64,000 nt of DNA from Oscillospiraceae bacterium (GTDB lineage Bacteria; Bacillota; Clostridia; Oscillospirales; Oscillospiraceae): the NCBI GenBank assembly GCA_017550645.1, contig JAFZOI010000036.1, forward strand, positions 1 to 64,000, given 5' to 3'. Below the pieces are notes generated by a model. It was not told the origin of the DNA and did no database searches. It saw only the letters and a program-made list of their open reading frames with translations. Shown one piece after another: positions 24,564 to 33,434 of the stretch. Each line of letters starts with the position of its first letter. Position 1 is the first letter of the stretch. Position numbers and translations under genes: made by a program.

Positions 24564-26624
24564 TTATACTGCCCGGCGCTCCCCGACCGCGCTGACTATG
24601 GAATAGTAAGTCCGGGCGGTGCCGCGGTATACGATGACATAGAAGACCGCGAAGACGAGAAAGCACAGGCAGCTCGTGATAATGAGCAGCGGGAGGTTGT
24701 TCACGCCGAAGAGGCGGATTATCTTCTGAACGAATGGGAAAGCGAAGGCAAGATGCACTCCCGCAAGGATCAGCGGCGCGAAAAACACCGTCCGCACCTG
24801 CGAATTGACCGTGCTCCTTATCTCGCGCTTGGTCATGCCGACCTTCTGCATGATGTCGAAGCGGCTCTGATCCTCGTAGCCCTCGGAGAGCTGCTTATAA
24901 TAGATGATGAGCGCGGCGGCGGCGATGAATACGACGGAGAGCGCGATGCCGATGAAAAAGAGGCTGCCGTAGACGCTGAAAAAGTCGCTCCGGCCGTCGG
25001 CGCGGCTCTTGTAAGAGACGCTCGCCACCTCCGTGGGGATCGTCCCGTCGATCATGTCGGCTTCCACGATATCGATAAGCCTGTTTTCGATTTCGATCTG
25101 CTCCTCGCCGTCAAGGCCCGGCAGGTCGAAGCCGCAGACCGTCGTGACTGTCGCCAGTCCTCTCCCGGTCTGGCCCGAGTCGGCGCACTCCGCGATCTCC
25201 GAGGCGACCTCCTCCCAGTTCGGCACGAAGACGGCGTAGGAGGTCGTCACGGAGCGGTATTCTTCGCTGCGGAACGGGAGCTCGGAAAGCGTGCCCGCGA
25301 CGCGGAGCTTACGGCATCCCTTTACGGCGAAGGTATCGCCTTCATACGCTTTTCCGCTCGACCACACGAGCGCCTCGTCCGCGCCGAGCGCAGCGCTCCG
25401 CCCGCTCAGGCGCTCATAGTCGGAAAGCGGAAGGATATAGACCGTGCGGACATTTTCCAGCTCGGACGCGGACCGATCCTCGTAAAATCTCTCCATCTCA
25501 AGCTCGCCGTCACGGAACATGCCGCCCGTTTCGAGCTTGGTATAGATCTGAAGATCGCTCTCGCTCCCCTGCGCGGCCTCGCGTGAGACGGCGAGAAGCC
25601 ATTCCCTCAGCGTCTCGGTGCAGTCCTCCGGGGAGGCCGAGTCCGCGCTGATCGCGAGCTCATAGGGATAAATTCCCCGCATGGCATTCTCGCCGCCGAA
25701 ATAGAGGCAGCCGCTCGATGAGAGCATGACGAGCACCATCGTCGCAAGGATGCAGATGGAGGCAAGTCCCGCTCCGTTTCGCTTCATACGGAAGGCCATC
25801 GAGGACACGGAGACGAAGTGGGCGGCCTTGTAGTAATAGCCCCGGTTCTTCTGAAGTAGTTTACATAATGCAACAGACCCGGCAATGAAAAGCAGATACG
25901 TCGCCACGATCACCATGATAACGGCTATGAAAAATACCGCGAGCGCGGTCAGCGGCTGCCGGATCGTGACGGCGAGATAATACGCCGCGCCGAGGATGAT
26001 AGCTCCGGCTACGGCGAATACCCAGTTTGCCTTCGGGGGCTTCTCCCCCGCCGCTTCGCTTTTCAGAAGGTCGAGCGGCTTGGAAAGGCGGACGCGGGCA
26101 AGCGAAACGACAAGCAGTACAGCGAAGATCGCGCCGAAAAACACGACCGCCGCAAGCAATCCCTTCGGCTCGACGTGCAGCGCATAGCTCGCCTTCTCGT
26201 CCGCCATGTGGAGCAGGAACAGCTCCGCGAGCTTGCTCAGGAGCATCCCGCAGGCGAGCCCGACGACGAGCGCGAAGAGTGCGGTCAGCAGCGTTTCCCA
26301 GAGAAGTATCCGGCTGATGTCGCCCTTGTTCATGCCGAGGATGTTGTAAAGGCCGAATTCACGGTTGCGTCTGCGGATGAGAAACGAATTCGTGTAGAAC
26401 AAGAACAGCAGCGAAAAAACGGCGATGACTATCGTGCCCAGCAGGAGGATCACCTTCATCGTCATCCCGCCGCGGATACTATCCATGAGCGGAGAGTACG
26501 CAAGGCCCGTGAGGATATAAAACACCATCACCATGCCCGCGCAAGTCAGCAGATACGGCAGATACAGGCGTCTGTTCTTGCGCATGCCGTCTATGGCGAG
26601 GCGGAGATAAAACCCTGTCTTCAT
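24564..26624 (-). CDS. BceB-like ABC transporter permease (FtsX family)
   Basis: 686 residues with ten predicted helices arranged 1+3, a large extracytoplasmic domain (about residues 310-520) and 4+2. This is the layout of BceB permeases that recognise peptide antibiotics such as bacitracin. The cytoplasmic motif RRNREFGLYNILGMNKGDI and the second copy QSRFDIMQKVGMTKREI are FtsX-domain signatures. Its ATG overlaps the ATPase stop (ATGA). It should form a detoxification and sensing complex with the sensor kinase encoded upstream. The inducing compound is unknown. Confidence 0.92.
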   Translation of the reverse strand: MKTGFYLRLAIDGMRKNRRLYLPYLLTCAGMVMVFYILTGLAYSPLMDSIRGGMTMKVILLLGTIVIAVFSLLFLFYTNSFLIRRRNREFGLYNILGMNKGDISRILLWETLLTALFALVVGLACGMLLSKLAELFLLHMADEKASYALHVEPKGLLAAVVFFGAIFAVLLVVSLARVRLSKPLDLLKSEAAGEKPPKANWVFAVAGAIILGAAYYLAVTIRQPLTALAVFFIAVIMVIVATYLLFIAGSVALCKLLQKNRGYYYKAAHFVSVSSMAFRMKRNGAGLASICILATMVLVMLSSSGCLYFGGENAMRGIYPYELAISADSASPEDCTETLREWLLAVSREAAQGSESDLQIYTKLETGGMFRDGELEMERFYEDRSASELENVRTVYILPLSDYERLSGRSAALGADEALVWSSGKAYEGDTFAVKGCRKLRVAGTLSELPFRSEEYRSVTTSYAVFVPNWEEVASEIAECADSGQTGRGLATVTTVCGFDLPGLDGEEQIEIENRLIDIVEADMIDGTIPTEVASVSYKSRADGRSDFFSVYGSLFFIGIALSVVFIAAAALIIYYKQLSEGYEDQSRFDIMQKVGMTKREIRSTVNSQVRTVFFAPLILAGVHLAFAFPFVQKIIRLFGVNNLPLLIITSCLCFLVFAVFYVIVYRGTARTYYSIVSAVGERRAV
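25859..25869 (+). repeat. GTTTACATAAT motif, copy 5 (inside permease gene)
   Basis: Exact 11-mer in the coding sequence; here the frame differs (GCA-TTA-TGT-AAA-CTA, ALCKL). The wider match TTGCATTATGTAAACT is shared with copy 1. Confidence 0.75.
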
Positions 26625-27385
26625 GCGACGTCACCGCCCGTTGCGAGCACGGTCAGAGTGTCGGATATCTTCTGATAGAGCTGCTCGTTCGTGTCGCCGC
26701 CGCGGTAGAGCTGATGGTAGACCTCGCCGTCACGGATAAAGAGCACGCGCGAGGCGCGGCTGGCCGCCTTGACGCTGTGGGTGACCATGACGATGGTCTG
26801 CCCGCGGCGGTTCACCTCCGCAAAAAGCGACAGCAACTCGTCCGTCGAACGGGAGTCGAGCGCGCCGGTCGGCTCGTCCGCCAGCAGCAGCTTCGGCTCG
26901 GTTATGAGCGCCCGCGCGACGGCGGCGCGCTGCTTCTGCCCTCCCGATATCTCGTACGGGTACTTTTTCAGCAGCTCCGAGATGCCGAGCTCCCGAGCGA
27001 GCGGCTCGAGGCGGGCCGCCATCTCGCCGTGCGGCCTTCCGGCAAGCACGAGAGGAAGATAGATGTTGTCCTCGACGGTGAAGGTATCGAGCAGGTTGAA
27101 CTCCTGAAACACGAAGCCGAGCTGATCGCGCCGGAAGGCGGCGACGTCCTTCTCCGGCAGTCTGGCAAGATCGATTCCGTCGAGATACACCGTCCCTGCG
27201 GTGGGCTTATCAAGGGCGGCGAGGAGATTGAGCAGCGTCGTCTTGCCGCTGCCGGATTCGCCCATCACCGCAACGTATTCCCCGCGCTCGACGGAGAAAG
27301 TGACGCGCCGCAGCGCCTCCACCTTCTGCGTCCCGAAGCGAGAGGTATATATTTTTTTAAGATCGCGTACTTCCAGAATGCTCAT
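26621..27385 (-). CDS. BceA-like ABC transporter ATP-binding protein
   Basis: 254 residues of the LolD/BceA type: Walker A GESGSGKTTLLN, Q-loop VFQEFNLLDTF, signature ISGGQKQRAAVARAL, Walker B KLLLADEPTGALD and switch MVTHSVKAA. The start at 27385 is chosen for AAGGAGGCAGACTGC; the upstream in-frame reading overlaps the operator region. It is cotranscribed and translationally coupled with the permease. Confidence 0.95.
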   Translation of the reverse strand: MSILEVRDLKKIYTSRFGTQKVEALRRVTFSVERGEYVAVMGESGSGKTTLLNLLAALDKPTAGTVYLDGIDLARLPEKDVAAFRRDQLGFVFQEFNLLDTFTVEDNIYLPLVLAGRPHGEMAARLEPLARELGISELLKKYPYEISGGQKQRAAVARALITEPKLLLADEPTGALDSRSTDELLSLFAEVNRRGQTIVMVTHSVKAASRASRVLFIRDGEVYHQLYRGGDTNEQLYQKISDTLTVLATGGDVA

Positions 27386-27430
27386 GCAGTCTGCCTCCTT
27401 TTCGGATGTTACGCTCATATCATAGCAAAC

Positions 27431-27469
27431 GGGAAAATGTGCCTCCATTGAAGAGGCTTACATTTTCCC
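27431..27469. promoter_or_regulatory. Large inverted repeat between sensor kinase and BceAB-like genes
   Basis: GGGAAAATGT and ACATTTTCCC are perfect 10-bp arms, with an inner GCCTC/GAGGC pair. No T-run follows on either strand. A TATGAT -10-like element (minus strand) sits just downstream before the ATPase gene. In BceR-type systems the response regulator binds inverted repeats upstream of the transporter promoter, so this is the likely operator. Confidence 0.55.
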
Positions 27470-27476
27470 GCCGTTT

Positions 27477-27492
27477 CTTACGTTTTCGTAAG
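27477..27492. terminator. Short hairpin after the sensor kinase gene
   Basis: CTTACG-AAAA-CGTAAG at the end of the kinase gene. It has no strong T-run and could be a weak terminator or part of the operator region. Confidence 0.3.
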
Positions 27493-28479
27493 TTATTCCG
27501 CGCCGAGCTCTTTTCTCGAGAGGTCGAGCCGCACGGTCGTTCCCTTCCCCGGCTCGGAGGATATCGAGATATCGTGGCCGAGATTGCGGCAGACCCGCTT
27601 ACACAGGTACAGTCCGAGCCCGCTCGCGCGCTTATCGGCACGGCCGTTGCAGCCGGTATACCCCTGCTCGAAGACGCGGGGCAGATCCTCCGGCGCGATG
27701 CCTATGCCCGTATCGGAGACGCAGAGGGCCGCTCTGCCCTCGGGATAGATCGATATAATGCCCTCCGGGGTATACTTGAGCGCGTTGGAAAGTACCTGCT
27801 CGAGCACGAAGGAGAGCCACTTCTCATCCGTCAGCACACGCGCGCCAGTCGGCCGCAGGTCGAGCGCGAGCTTCCGGTCTATAAACTCCCCGGAAAACTT
27901 TTTCACCGCGCCCCGTACGACGGAGTCGAGCTCGCACTCGCGCAGAACGTAGTCCGTCGAGGAGGAATCCAGCCGCAGATAGGCCATGACCATCTCGACG
28001 TAGCGCTCCACCCTCCCCAGCTCCGCCGTAAGGCGGCGGGAAAGCGGCGTGTCCTCGTTTTGAAGCGTGAGCCGCATCGAGGCGATGGGCGTCTTTATCT
28101 GATGAGCCCAGAGCGTATAATACTCCGCCATGTCCTCGAAGCGGCGCGCCGAGGCTGTCTCTTCCTCGCGGCGGGCAGCCTGCAGGAGCTCTATGATGCG
28201 GCGGTAATCCGCATCGTCCACGGTCTCGGCGGCTGGCAGCATCTCCTCTGTCAGCGAGGCCGTCAGCGCGGAGAGCATCCTGTGCTTTTTGGCTGCGCGC
28301 ACACCGCGCAGGACCGTGAAGACTATCCAGATCGCCACGCATACGAGCGCGGGATAGGCTACGGCGCCGAGAGGCAGCTTGTAAATATAGAAAGCCGCCG
28401 CGAAAACGGCGCAGCAAAGCACGAACAGTCCCGCCGCAGGCAGGCGTCCGCGCAGATAGAGCTTCAGGAAATCTCTCAT
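27493..28479 (-). CDS. BceS-like sensor histidine kinase
   Basis: 328 residues. Two N-terminal membrane helices with almost no outside loop mark an intramembrane-sensing kinase of the BceS group, which listens to its cognate permease instead of the drug. The phospho-acceptor region is WAHQIKTPIASMRL, then N-box LSNALKYTPEG, DTGIGIAPEDLP and GLGLYLCKRV. It overlaps the response regulator by four bases (ATGA). Confidence 0.93.
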   Translation of the reverse strand: MRDFLKLYLRGRLPAAGLFVLCCAVFAAAFYIYKLPLGAVAYPALVCVAIWIVFTVLRGVRAAKKHRMLSALTASLTEEMLPAAETVDDADYRRIIELLQAARREEETASARRFEDMAEYYTLWAHQIKTPIASMRLTLQNEDTPLSRRLTAELGRVERYVEMVMAYLRLDSSSTDYVLRECELDSVVRGAVKKFSGEFIDRKLALDLRPTGARVLTDEKWLSFVLEQVLSNALKYTPEGIISIYPEGRAALCVSDTGIGIAPEDLPRVFEQGYTGCNGRADKRASGLGLYLCKRVCRNLGHDISISSEPGKGTTVRLDLSRKELGAE

Positions 28480-29147
28480 ACCACGATATACCCCACGCCG
28501 TGTCTGGTCGTGATGAAATCATTTAGGCCTGCTGCGTCCAGCTTTTTGCGAAGGCGGTTCACGTTCACGGTCAGAGTATTGTCGTCGACGAACTCGTCCG
28601 ACTCCCACAGCAGCTGCATCAGCTTCTCGCGGCTGACCGTTTTTCCCTTGGACTGCATAAGGGCCAGCAGTATGCGGTATTCGTTCTTGGTCAGCTCGAT
28701 CTTTTCGCCGTCGTGGGTCAGAGTTCCGTCGCCGGAGTTGAGCAGGGCCCCGCGGTGCTCGAACACGCTCGCGGAAGCGCCGAAATCGTACGTGCGGCGT
28801 AGCAGGGCGTTTATCTTTGCCATCAGCACGCTCTGGTCGAAGGGCTTGGCGATGAAATCGTCCGCGCCCATGTTCATGGCCATGACGATATTCATGTTGT
28901 CGGCGGCGGAGGAAATGAAAACGACGGGAACGTTGGATACGCTGCGTATCTCGCGGCACCAGTGATATCCGTCGTAAAACGGCAGGGAGATATCGAGCAG
29001 CACGAGATGCGGCGAGCACGCGGAAAACTCCGCCATCACGGCGCGAAAGTCGCGCGCGCACACCGTCTCCATATCCCAGAGCGCGGTCTGCGCCGTTATC
29101 GCATCCGCGATGCCGCGGTCGTCTTCCACGAGAAATATCCGATACAT
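28476..29147 (-). CDS. BceR-like OmpR-family response regulator
   Basis: 223 residues. The receiver domain has the acidic pair EDD near residue 8, the phospho-acceptor Asp in LVLLDISLPFYDGY and the Lys of FIAKPFDQ. The winged-helix output domain (LTKNEYRILLALM through DDNTLTVNVNRLRKKL) is of OmpR type. It should activate the downstream BceAB-like genes when its kinase is stimulated. Confidence 0.94.
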   Translation of the reverse strand: MYRIFLVEDDRGIADAITAQTALWDMETVCARDFRAVMAEFSACSPHLVLLDISLPFYDGYHWCREIRSVSNVPVVFISSAADNMNIVMAMNMGADDFIAKPFDQSVLMAKINALLRRTYDFGASASVFEHRGALLNSGDGTLTHDGEKIELTKNEYRILLALMQSKGKTVSREKLMQLLWESDEFVDDNTLTVNVNRLRKKLDAAGLNDFITTRHGVGYIVV

Positions 29148-29183
29148 TCCGCCCGTCTCCTTTCCTGTCCTCCGGCAAGTGCG

Positions 29184-29212
29184 AGTATACCATACCCGCC
29201 GCGTGAAAACAA
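29184..29212 (-). promoter_or_regulatory. Promoter of the BceRS-like operon
   Basis: Minus strand: TTGTTT (29207-29212), 17-base spacer, TATACT (29184-29189), about 37 bases before the regulator start. Confidence 0.6.
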
Positions 29213-29248
29213 GGCCGGCGGTCTATGCTGCACGAGGCAAAGATACCG

Positions 29249-29277
29249 TTGATTTTCGCGCGAGGAGCGGTTATAAT
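29249..29277 (+). promoter_or_regulatory. Promoter of the 29392 lipoprotein gene
   Basis: TTGATT (29249-29254) and a perfect TATAAT (29272-29277) with 17-base spacing on the plus strand. Leader of about 100 nt. Confidence 0.7.
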
Positions 29278-29391
29278 ATGCTCTGCCGTTTTCTGGACGG
29301 CGCGGGAAGCGGAACATACGCCCCTCCTAACGCGTCAAAATGAAATAGGCGATGACCCCTTCCCGAACTAACTTGAAAAGAAGGTATGAAA

Positions 29392-30267
29392 ATGAAAAGA
29401 ATCGCTTTTATTCTGATCGCGATCGCCCTCGCCGTCGCGCTGTGCGCCTGCACGGTAACTCCCGCGGCGCCGACGTCCGAGCCCGATCCCACCGTCGGTA
29501 TGCCCAACCCCATCACGGAGTACGGCTCCCTCGAAGAGATCAACGATATCGTCGGCATGAAGCTCGCTCATCCTCCCGTCATGGGCGTCACGGACGAACG
29601 CTTCTCAATAATCGACGCCGGCGAGACGAAGATCGCCGAATACGTCTTCAAGGTCGCGGGCGTGGAATACGACTTCCGCGGCAGCCCGAGCTTTGACGGC
29701 GACATCTCCGGCTACTACACGGCCGACGGGCTCGCCTTCAGCGGCCAGCCGACCGACGAGATCGAATTCGTCGAGGACGGCGAGGCCAGGCTCGCCCGCT
29801 GGGCGACGATAGACGGGCAGTACGTCCTGGCCGCCAAGAACGCGAACGACGCCTTCGCGGACGTCGCCGAGGAGCTCAAGGGTCTCACCTCCCCCTGGAT
29901 GACCGAGGCCGAGCTCGCCGCCTACTATGAGAGCCTCGCAGGCGACTATCAGGACGAATACAGCCAGAGGGCGCATATGTCCGGCGAAGCGCTTGGCTCC
30001 GACGGCGTCAGGTTCACCGTTCACTGGGCGGGCTCCGCCTTTGAAAACTACGAATGGGTCATGACCTGCAGGCTCTACGAGGACGGTCTGCTCAGCTACG
30101 ACGACTGCGTAAGGACCTACAACAAGACCGACTCTGAGGGCAAGACGACCTCCGAGGTTGAGAGCACGGACGGCTCCGGCTTCTTCACCCCGACCGAGGA
30201 CGGCAAGCTTCTCTGGGACGGCGCCGAGGACGATTACTGCCGCGAGTGCATCTTCTTCAAGCCCTGA
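29392..30267 (+). CDS. Lipoprotein of unknown function
   Basis: 291 residues. The signal peptide ends ALCAC (about residue 17), then a short Pro/Thr linker. The mature domain begins near NPITEYGSLEEINDIVGMK, a pattern I associate with a family of clostridial lipoproteins without known function. The second ATG (29392) is preferred since AGAAGG lies 7 bases before it but only 1 base before the first. Single gene, with a terminator after it. Confidence 0.75.
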   Translation: MKRIAFILIAIALAVALCACTVTPAAPTSEPDPTVGMPNPITEYGSLEEINDIVGMKLAHPPVMGVTDERFSIIDAGETKIAEYVFKVAGVEYDFRGSPSFDGDISGYYTADGLAFSGQPTDEIEFVEDGEARLARWATIDGQYVLAAKNANDAFADVAEELKGLTSPWMTEAELAAYYESLAGDYQDEYSQRAHMSGEALGSDGVRFTVHWAGSAFENYEWVMTCRLYEDGLLSYDDCVRTYNKTDSEGKTTSEVESTDGSGFFTPTEDGKLLWDGAEDDYCRECIFFKP

Positions 30268-30286
30268 CGCATCCGAATAAAGCAAA

Positions 30287-30318
30287 AGCTCCCCGGCGGA
30301 TATCCCGTCGGGGAGCTT
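30287..30318 (+). terminator. Terminator of the 29392 lipoprotein gene
   Basis: AAGCTCCCC...GGGGAGCTT stem followed by CTTTCTT on the plus strand. Confidence 0.8.
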
Positions 30319-30330
30319 CTTTCTTCTACA

Positions 30331-30363
30331 AAAAAAAGATCCGGAGGCCGAAGCCTCTGGATC
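30331..30363 (-). terminator. Terminator of the 30380 lipoprotein gene
   Basis: GATCCGGAGGC/GCCTCTGGATC hairpin followed by TTTTTTT on the minus strand. Confidence 0.85.
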
Positions 30364-30379
30364 CTCTTTTAAGTTTTGA

Positions 30380-30988
30380 TCAGTCGAGCTCGATGCTGGC
30401 GATGATGGCCTGGACCTCGGGATCGGCCATGCTCAGACCGGTATCCTCGTCGTCGTCCTTGGTCAGGAACATGATCTGGAAGTCGGTGCCGCCGACGTTG
30501 ACGAACGCGCACTCATAGGCGTCCTCGGCGTCGCCGCTGAGGTTGTCGTCGGTGATCTTGCAGCCTCTGACGTCAGCGCCGTTGATGTTGAAGGTGGTCT
30601 CCTCGACGGTCTTATACCACCAGCCGAAGCCCTCGATGGTATCGTCGACGCTGGAGGTCAGCATGTAGATGTTGACGCTGGGCTTGGAGAAGGCGTCCCA
30701 CTCGCTCTTGGCGCCCTTGCAGAACATGAGAGCGTCGGTCTTGAGGGGATACTTGCCATCCTCGTCCTGCTCGCCGAACACGTCGGTCTGAGCTATGTTC
30801 ATCCAGCCCTTCGGGCATACGGCCTTGAAGACGGTCGTGTCGATGGTCTCGCCCTTGACGTCCTTGCCGCTGCTGCTGGAGCCGGAAGGAGTGCCGCCGT
30901 CTTCCTGCTTCTTGCCGCAGGCGCCGAGCGCGAACACGAGGGAAAGGACCATAGCAACGCAAAGGATAATTGCCAGAGTCTTTTTCAT
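30380..30988 (-). CDS. Small lipoprotein, unknown function
   Basis: 202 residues. Signal peptide with lipobox ALGAC (about residue 24), a short Gly/Ser linker, then a 150-residue domain starting near DTTVFKAVCPKGWMNI. No family recognised. Converges with the preceding lipoprotein gene. The highly expressed style of codon use suggests abundance. Confidence 0.75.
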   Translation of the reverse strand: MKKTLAIILCVAMVLSLVFALGACGKKQEDGGTPSGSSSSGKDVKGETIDTTVFKAVCPKGWMNIAQTDVFGEQDEDGKYPLKTDALMFCKGAKSEWDAFSKPSVNIYMLTSSVDDTIEGFGWWYKTVEETTFNINGADVRGCKITDDNLSGDAEDAYECAFVNVGGTDFQIMFLTKDDDEDTGLSMADPEVQAIIASIELD

Positions 30989-31014
30989 TTTAGATCTTCC
31001 TCCTAAAAATATGT

Positions 31015-31071
31015 GCGGATCGCTCCGCTTTTCTGCCCGGAATATGTATTCCGCCGCGGATCGCTCCGCTT
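31015..31071. repeat. Two 16-bp repeats and a palindrome in the lipoprotein leader
   Basis: GCGGATCGCTCCGCTT occurs at 31015-31030 and 31056-31071; each contains the hairpin GCGGA-TCGC-TCCGC. Between them lies CGGAATA-TG-TATTCCG. Three consecutive small hairpins thus occupy the 5' leader of the 30380 gene. Confidence 0.6.
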
Positions 31072-31080
31072 GACTGAATC

Positions 31081-31109
31081 AATATAGTCCCTTTGAGATG
31101 AAAATGCAA
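31081..31109 (-). promoter_or_regulatory. Promoter of the 30380 lipoprotein gene
   Basis: Minus strand: TTGCAT (31104-31109), 17-base spacer, TATATT (31081-31086). The remaining ~165 bases up to 31276 are AT-richer and show no gene. Confidence 0.6.
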
Positions 31110-31276
31110 GTCTTATTTGCCTGAATGAGGCCTAAAACCATCCAAAATCGGCGTTTTATTCTGGTTTTTCCGGATCGTTTCGATCTATCCTCTTCGTCAC
31201 GGCGGGAGCGCCGCCGCTTTTTCTTTCGTCGATCTTCATTCGTATTATGCATATATTTGGAATATTCCGCGCCTGA

Positions 31277-31804
31277 TTATTCATCTTTTCTGTTGCGTTT
31301 GGGGTAAAAATGCTTCCAGAAAAGGCCGAACTCCCTCGCGGTCACAGAGCCGCCGTTTGAAACGATGATATAGTCCTCGCCGCGCCACGTATACTTGATC
31401 TCGGTCGGATAATAGCCGCAGCGCTCATAAAACGCGAGGCGGCGCCTGCGCTGTTCTATGTTCGGGGAGCCGGGCTCCGGCCTTTCGGGATCGGCTATGA
31501 TGCGCTGGCCCGGATAGCGCTCGCGCAGGGCGGCGAGCGCCGACGCGCCTATGCCGCCGTTTCGAAGCTCCGGCATGACCGCGAAATAGAGTATGTTTGT
31601 TATGTCCTTATACGTCAGCACCGCTATCATGCCCGCGAGGCGGCCGCCGCTCTTTATCGCGAGGAGCTCTCCCGCGCCGTCCTCGCCGCCGATTATCTCA
31701 TCCGGCTCGCGGCGTTCGTTGGCCGGAAACGCGCTCTCATAAAGCCCGAGCACGGCGGGCAGCTCCGGCGACGCTCTGTTCAGTCTTACAAGCTCAGTTG
31801 CCAT
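31277..31804 (-). CDS. GNAT family N-acetyltransferase
   Basis: 175 residues. The acetyl-CoA-binding core is seen in LYFAVMPELRNGGIGASALAALRERY (motif A, Q/RxxGxG/A variant RNGGIG) and AFYERCGYYPTE near the end. Substrate unknown. It follows the ABC permease by 18 bases and is the last gene of the AbrB-ABC operon. Confidence 0.85.
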   Translation of the reverse strand: MATELVRLNRASPELPAVLGLYESAFPANERREPDEIIGGEDGAGELLAIKSGGRLAGMIAVLTYKDITNILYFAVMPELRNGGIGASALAALRERYPGQRIIADPERPEPGSPNIEQRRRRLAFYERCGYYPTEIKYTWRGEDYIIVSNGGSVTAREFGLFWKHFYPKRNRKDE

Positions 31805-31822
31805 GCTATCCTCCGCATCACG

Positions 31823-32479
31823 TCAAAGGTCCAGCAGCTCGAAGCGGCGTACGGCGCTCCGCTCGGAGAGCAGCGTCAGAAGGACGTAGGCGACGGCGCC
31901 GCCCGCGAATATCGCGAGCTGGAGACCGATATGCTCGAAGCCGAAGGCGTTCAAGGCCTCAAGGCCGGGGATGTGATGGAGGGCCTCGCCGATCGCCACG
32001 GCAAAAAACGCCGCGACGATGAAGCCGATGAACGGCTTCGTGAAATCCCGCGCGGTCTTGAAAAAGCCGCGGACGAAGATCGCGTTGAAGAGCCCGAATA
32101 TCAGCAGCGTGATGCCCAAAAAGGCGGGATTGGCGTTCATGAGGGCGTTCGCGCGGTAAGCCGCCGCGTCGGAGAGCGCCGTCATGCGAACCAGCGTCGC
32201 GGCGGCGGTCACGGCGAAGGCGACGAGCTCGATGAAAACGCAGAAGATATACTTCCCGCGCACGACGTCCGCCTTCGGCACGGGCAGCAGCGCGGAATAG
32301 ACTATATCGTTCGCCTCGCGCGCCGAGCGGAAGGACTGGAATATGCCGAGGCAGACGAAAAACGCCCCGAGCAGAATGGGATACCCCGGGCAGAAGGCCA
32401 GCAGGGCGAGGGCTATGAAGAGATATGACAGCGCCGAGGCGGTCAGCTTCAATTCCTTGGCGAGCAGCAGTTTAAGCAT
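31823..32479 (-). CDS. ABC-2 family transporter permease
   Basis: 218 residues with six predicted helices and an N-terminal MLKLLLAKELKLTASALSYL segment as in small ABC-2 permeases paired with YtrB-like ATPases. The start overlaps the ATPase end by 8 bases. Substrate unknown. Confidence 0.8.
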   Translation of the reverse strand: MLKLLLAKELKLTASALSYLFIALALLAFCPGYPILLGAFFVCLGIFQSFRSAREANDIVYSALLPVPKADVVRGKYIFCVFIELVAFAVTAAATLVRMTALSDAAAYRANALMNANPAFLGITLLIFGLFNAIFVRGFFKTARDFTKPFIGFIVAAFFAVAIGEALHHIPGLEALNAFGFEHIGLQLAIFAGGAVAYVLLTLLSERSAVRRFELLDL

Positions 32480-33194
32480 TTGCCGCGCTCCTTTCCATGC
32501 GTATGACTGTCTCCTCGAGGGTCTCCCCCGCGGCGCCGAAGCGGGAGCGGAAGTCCGCTTCCGGCAGAGCCGCCGCGAGCCGGCCTTTGCTTATGTAGGC
32601 GATGTCGTCGGCGCATTTTTCGACGTCGGAGATGATGTGGGTCGAGAACAGTATCGCGACGCCGCGCTTCTTGAGCCTGTTGAAATCCCCGATGAGCTCA
32701 TCGCGGGAAAACGGGTCCAGCCCGCTCGTCGGCTCGTCGAGAATGAGCATCTCCGCCCTGTGAGAAAGCGCGAGCAGGAGATTGAATTTGACCTTCATGC
32801 CCTCCGAGAGCTCGCGCGGACGCTTATCCTCGTCGATCTCGAAAAACTCCAGATACTCGCGGTACGCCCCCTCGTCCCAGTTTGGGTAGAACGTCCGCGT
32901 GACGGCGACGATGTCGCGTATCCTCTTTTGGGGATAGTAGTTCACCGCGCCGGTCGAATAGCCTATGCGCGGCTTTATCTCGTCCTCGTTCCCGACGAGG
33001 GGCAGGCCGAAATACGAGACGCCGCCCGAGGTCGGATGCACGAGATTGAGCATGCACTTTATCGTCGTCGTCTTTCCCGCTCCGTTGCGGCCTATAAAGC
33101 CCATTATGCGGCCCGGGGCGAGGTCGAAGGAGACGTCGGAAAGCCTGAAGGACGGATATTCCTTGCAAAGGCCGCGTACTTCGGCAACGTTCAT
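32472..33194 (-). CDS. ABC transporter ATP-binding protein
   Basis: 240 residues. Walker A GRNGAGKTTTIK, signature LSEGMKVKFNLLLAL (degenerate LSGGQ, a feature of the YtrB/BcrA-like subgroup), Walker B MLILDEPTSGLDPFSRD and FSTHIISDVEKC. It is translationally coupled with the AbrB gene upstream (ATGA) and the permease downstream. Confidence 0.92.
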   Translation of the reverse strand: MNVAEVRGLCKEYPSFRLSDVSFDLAPGRIMGFIGRNGAGKTTTIKCMLNLVHPTSGGVSYFGLPLVGNEDEIKPRIGYSTGAVNYYPQKRIRDIVAVTRTFYPNWDEGAYREYLEFFEIDEDKRPRELSEGMKVKFNLLLALSHRAEMLILDEPTSGLDPFSRDELIGDFNRLKKRGVAILFSTHIISDVEKCADDIAYISKGRLAAALPEADFRSRFGAAGETLEETVIRMERSAANA

Positions 33195-33400
33195 TTTTCA
33201 CCGCCTCCGAAAGCTCTCTCGTAAAATTCACTGAAGCTGGCCTTCGGCGGGATGGCGATGCCCTGCTTCTCGTCGGCGAGGATGATGAGCGTATCGCCCG
33301 GCTTTATGCCGAAGAGCTCCCTCGCCTGCTTGGGGATGACGATCTGCCCCTTCTCCCCGACCGTCGCGGTCCATGCGTATTTGCCTGCGGGTCCGTTCAT
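33191..33400 (-). CDS. AbrB-family transcriptional regulator
   Basis: 69 residues. The SpoVT/AbrB DNA-binding fold is clear: VGEKGQIVIPKQARELFGIKPGDTLIIL (read as two parts). The C-terminus is short. The start at 33400 follows AAGGAGGGCCGCAT; upstream in-frame codons have no site. It leads the ABC/GNAT operon and probably controls it through the palindrome at the promoter. Confidence 0.9.
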   Translation of the reverse strand: MNGPAGKYAWTATVGEKGQIVIPKQARELFGIKPGDTLIILADEKQGIAIPPKASFSEFYERAFGGGEK

Positions 33401-33434
33401 ATGCGGCCCTCCTTGCGTGTGAAAAGTATGATTT

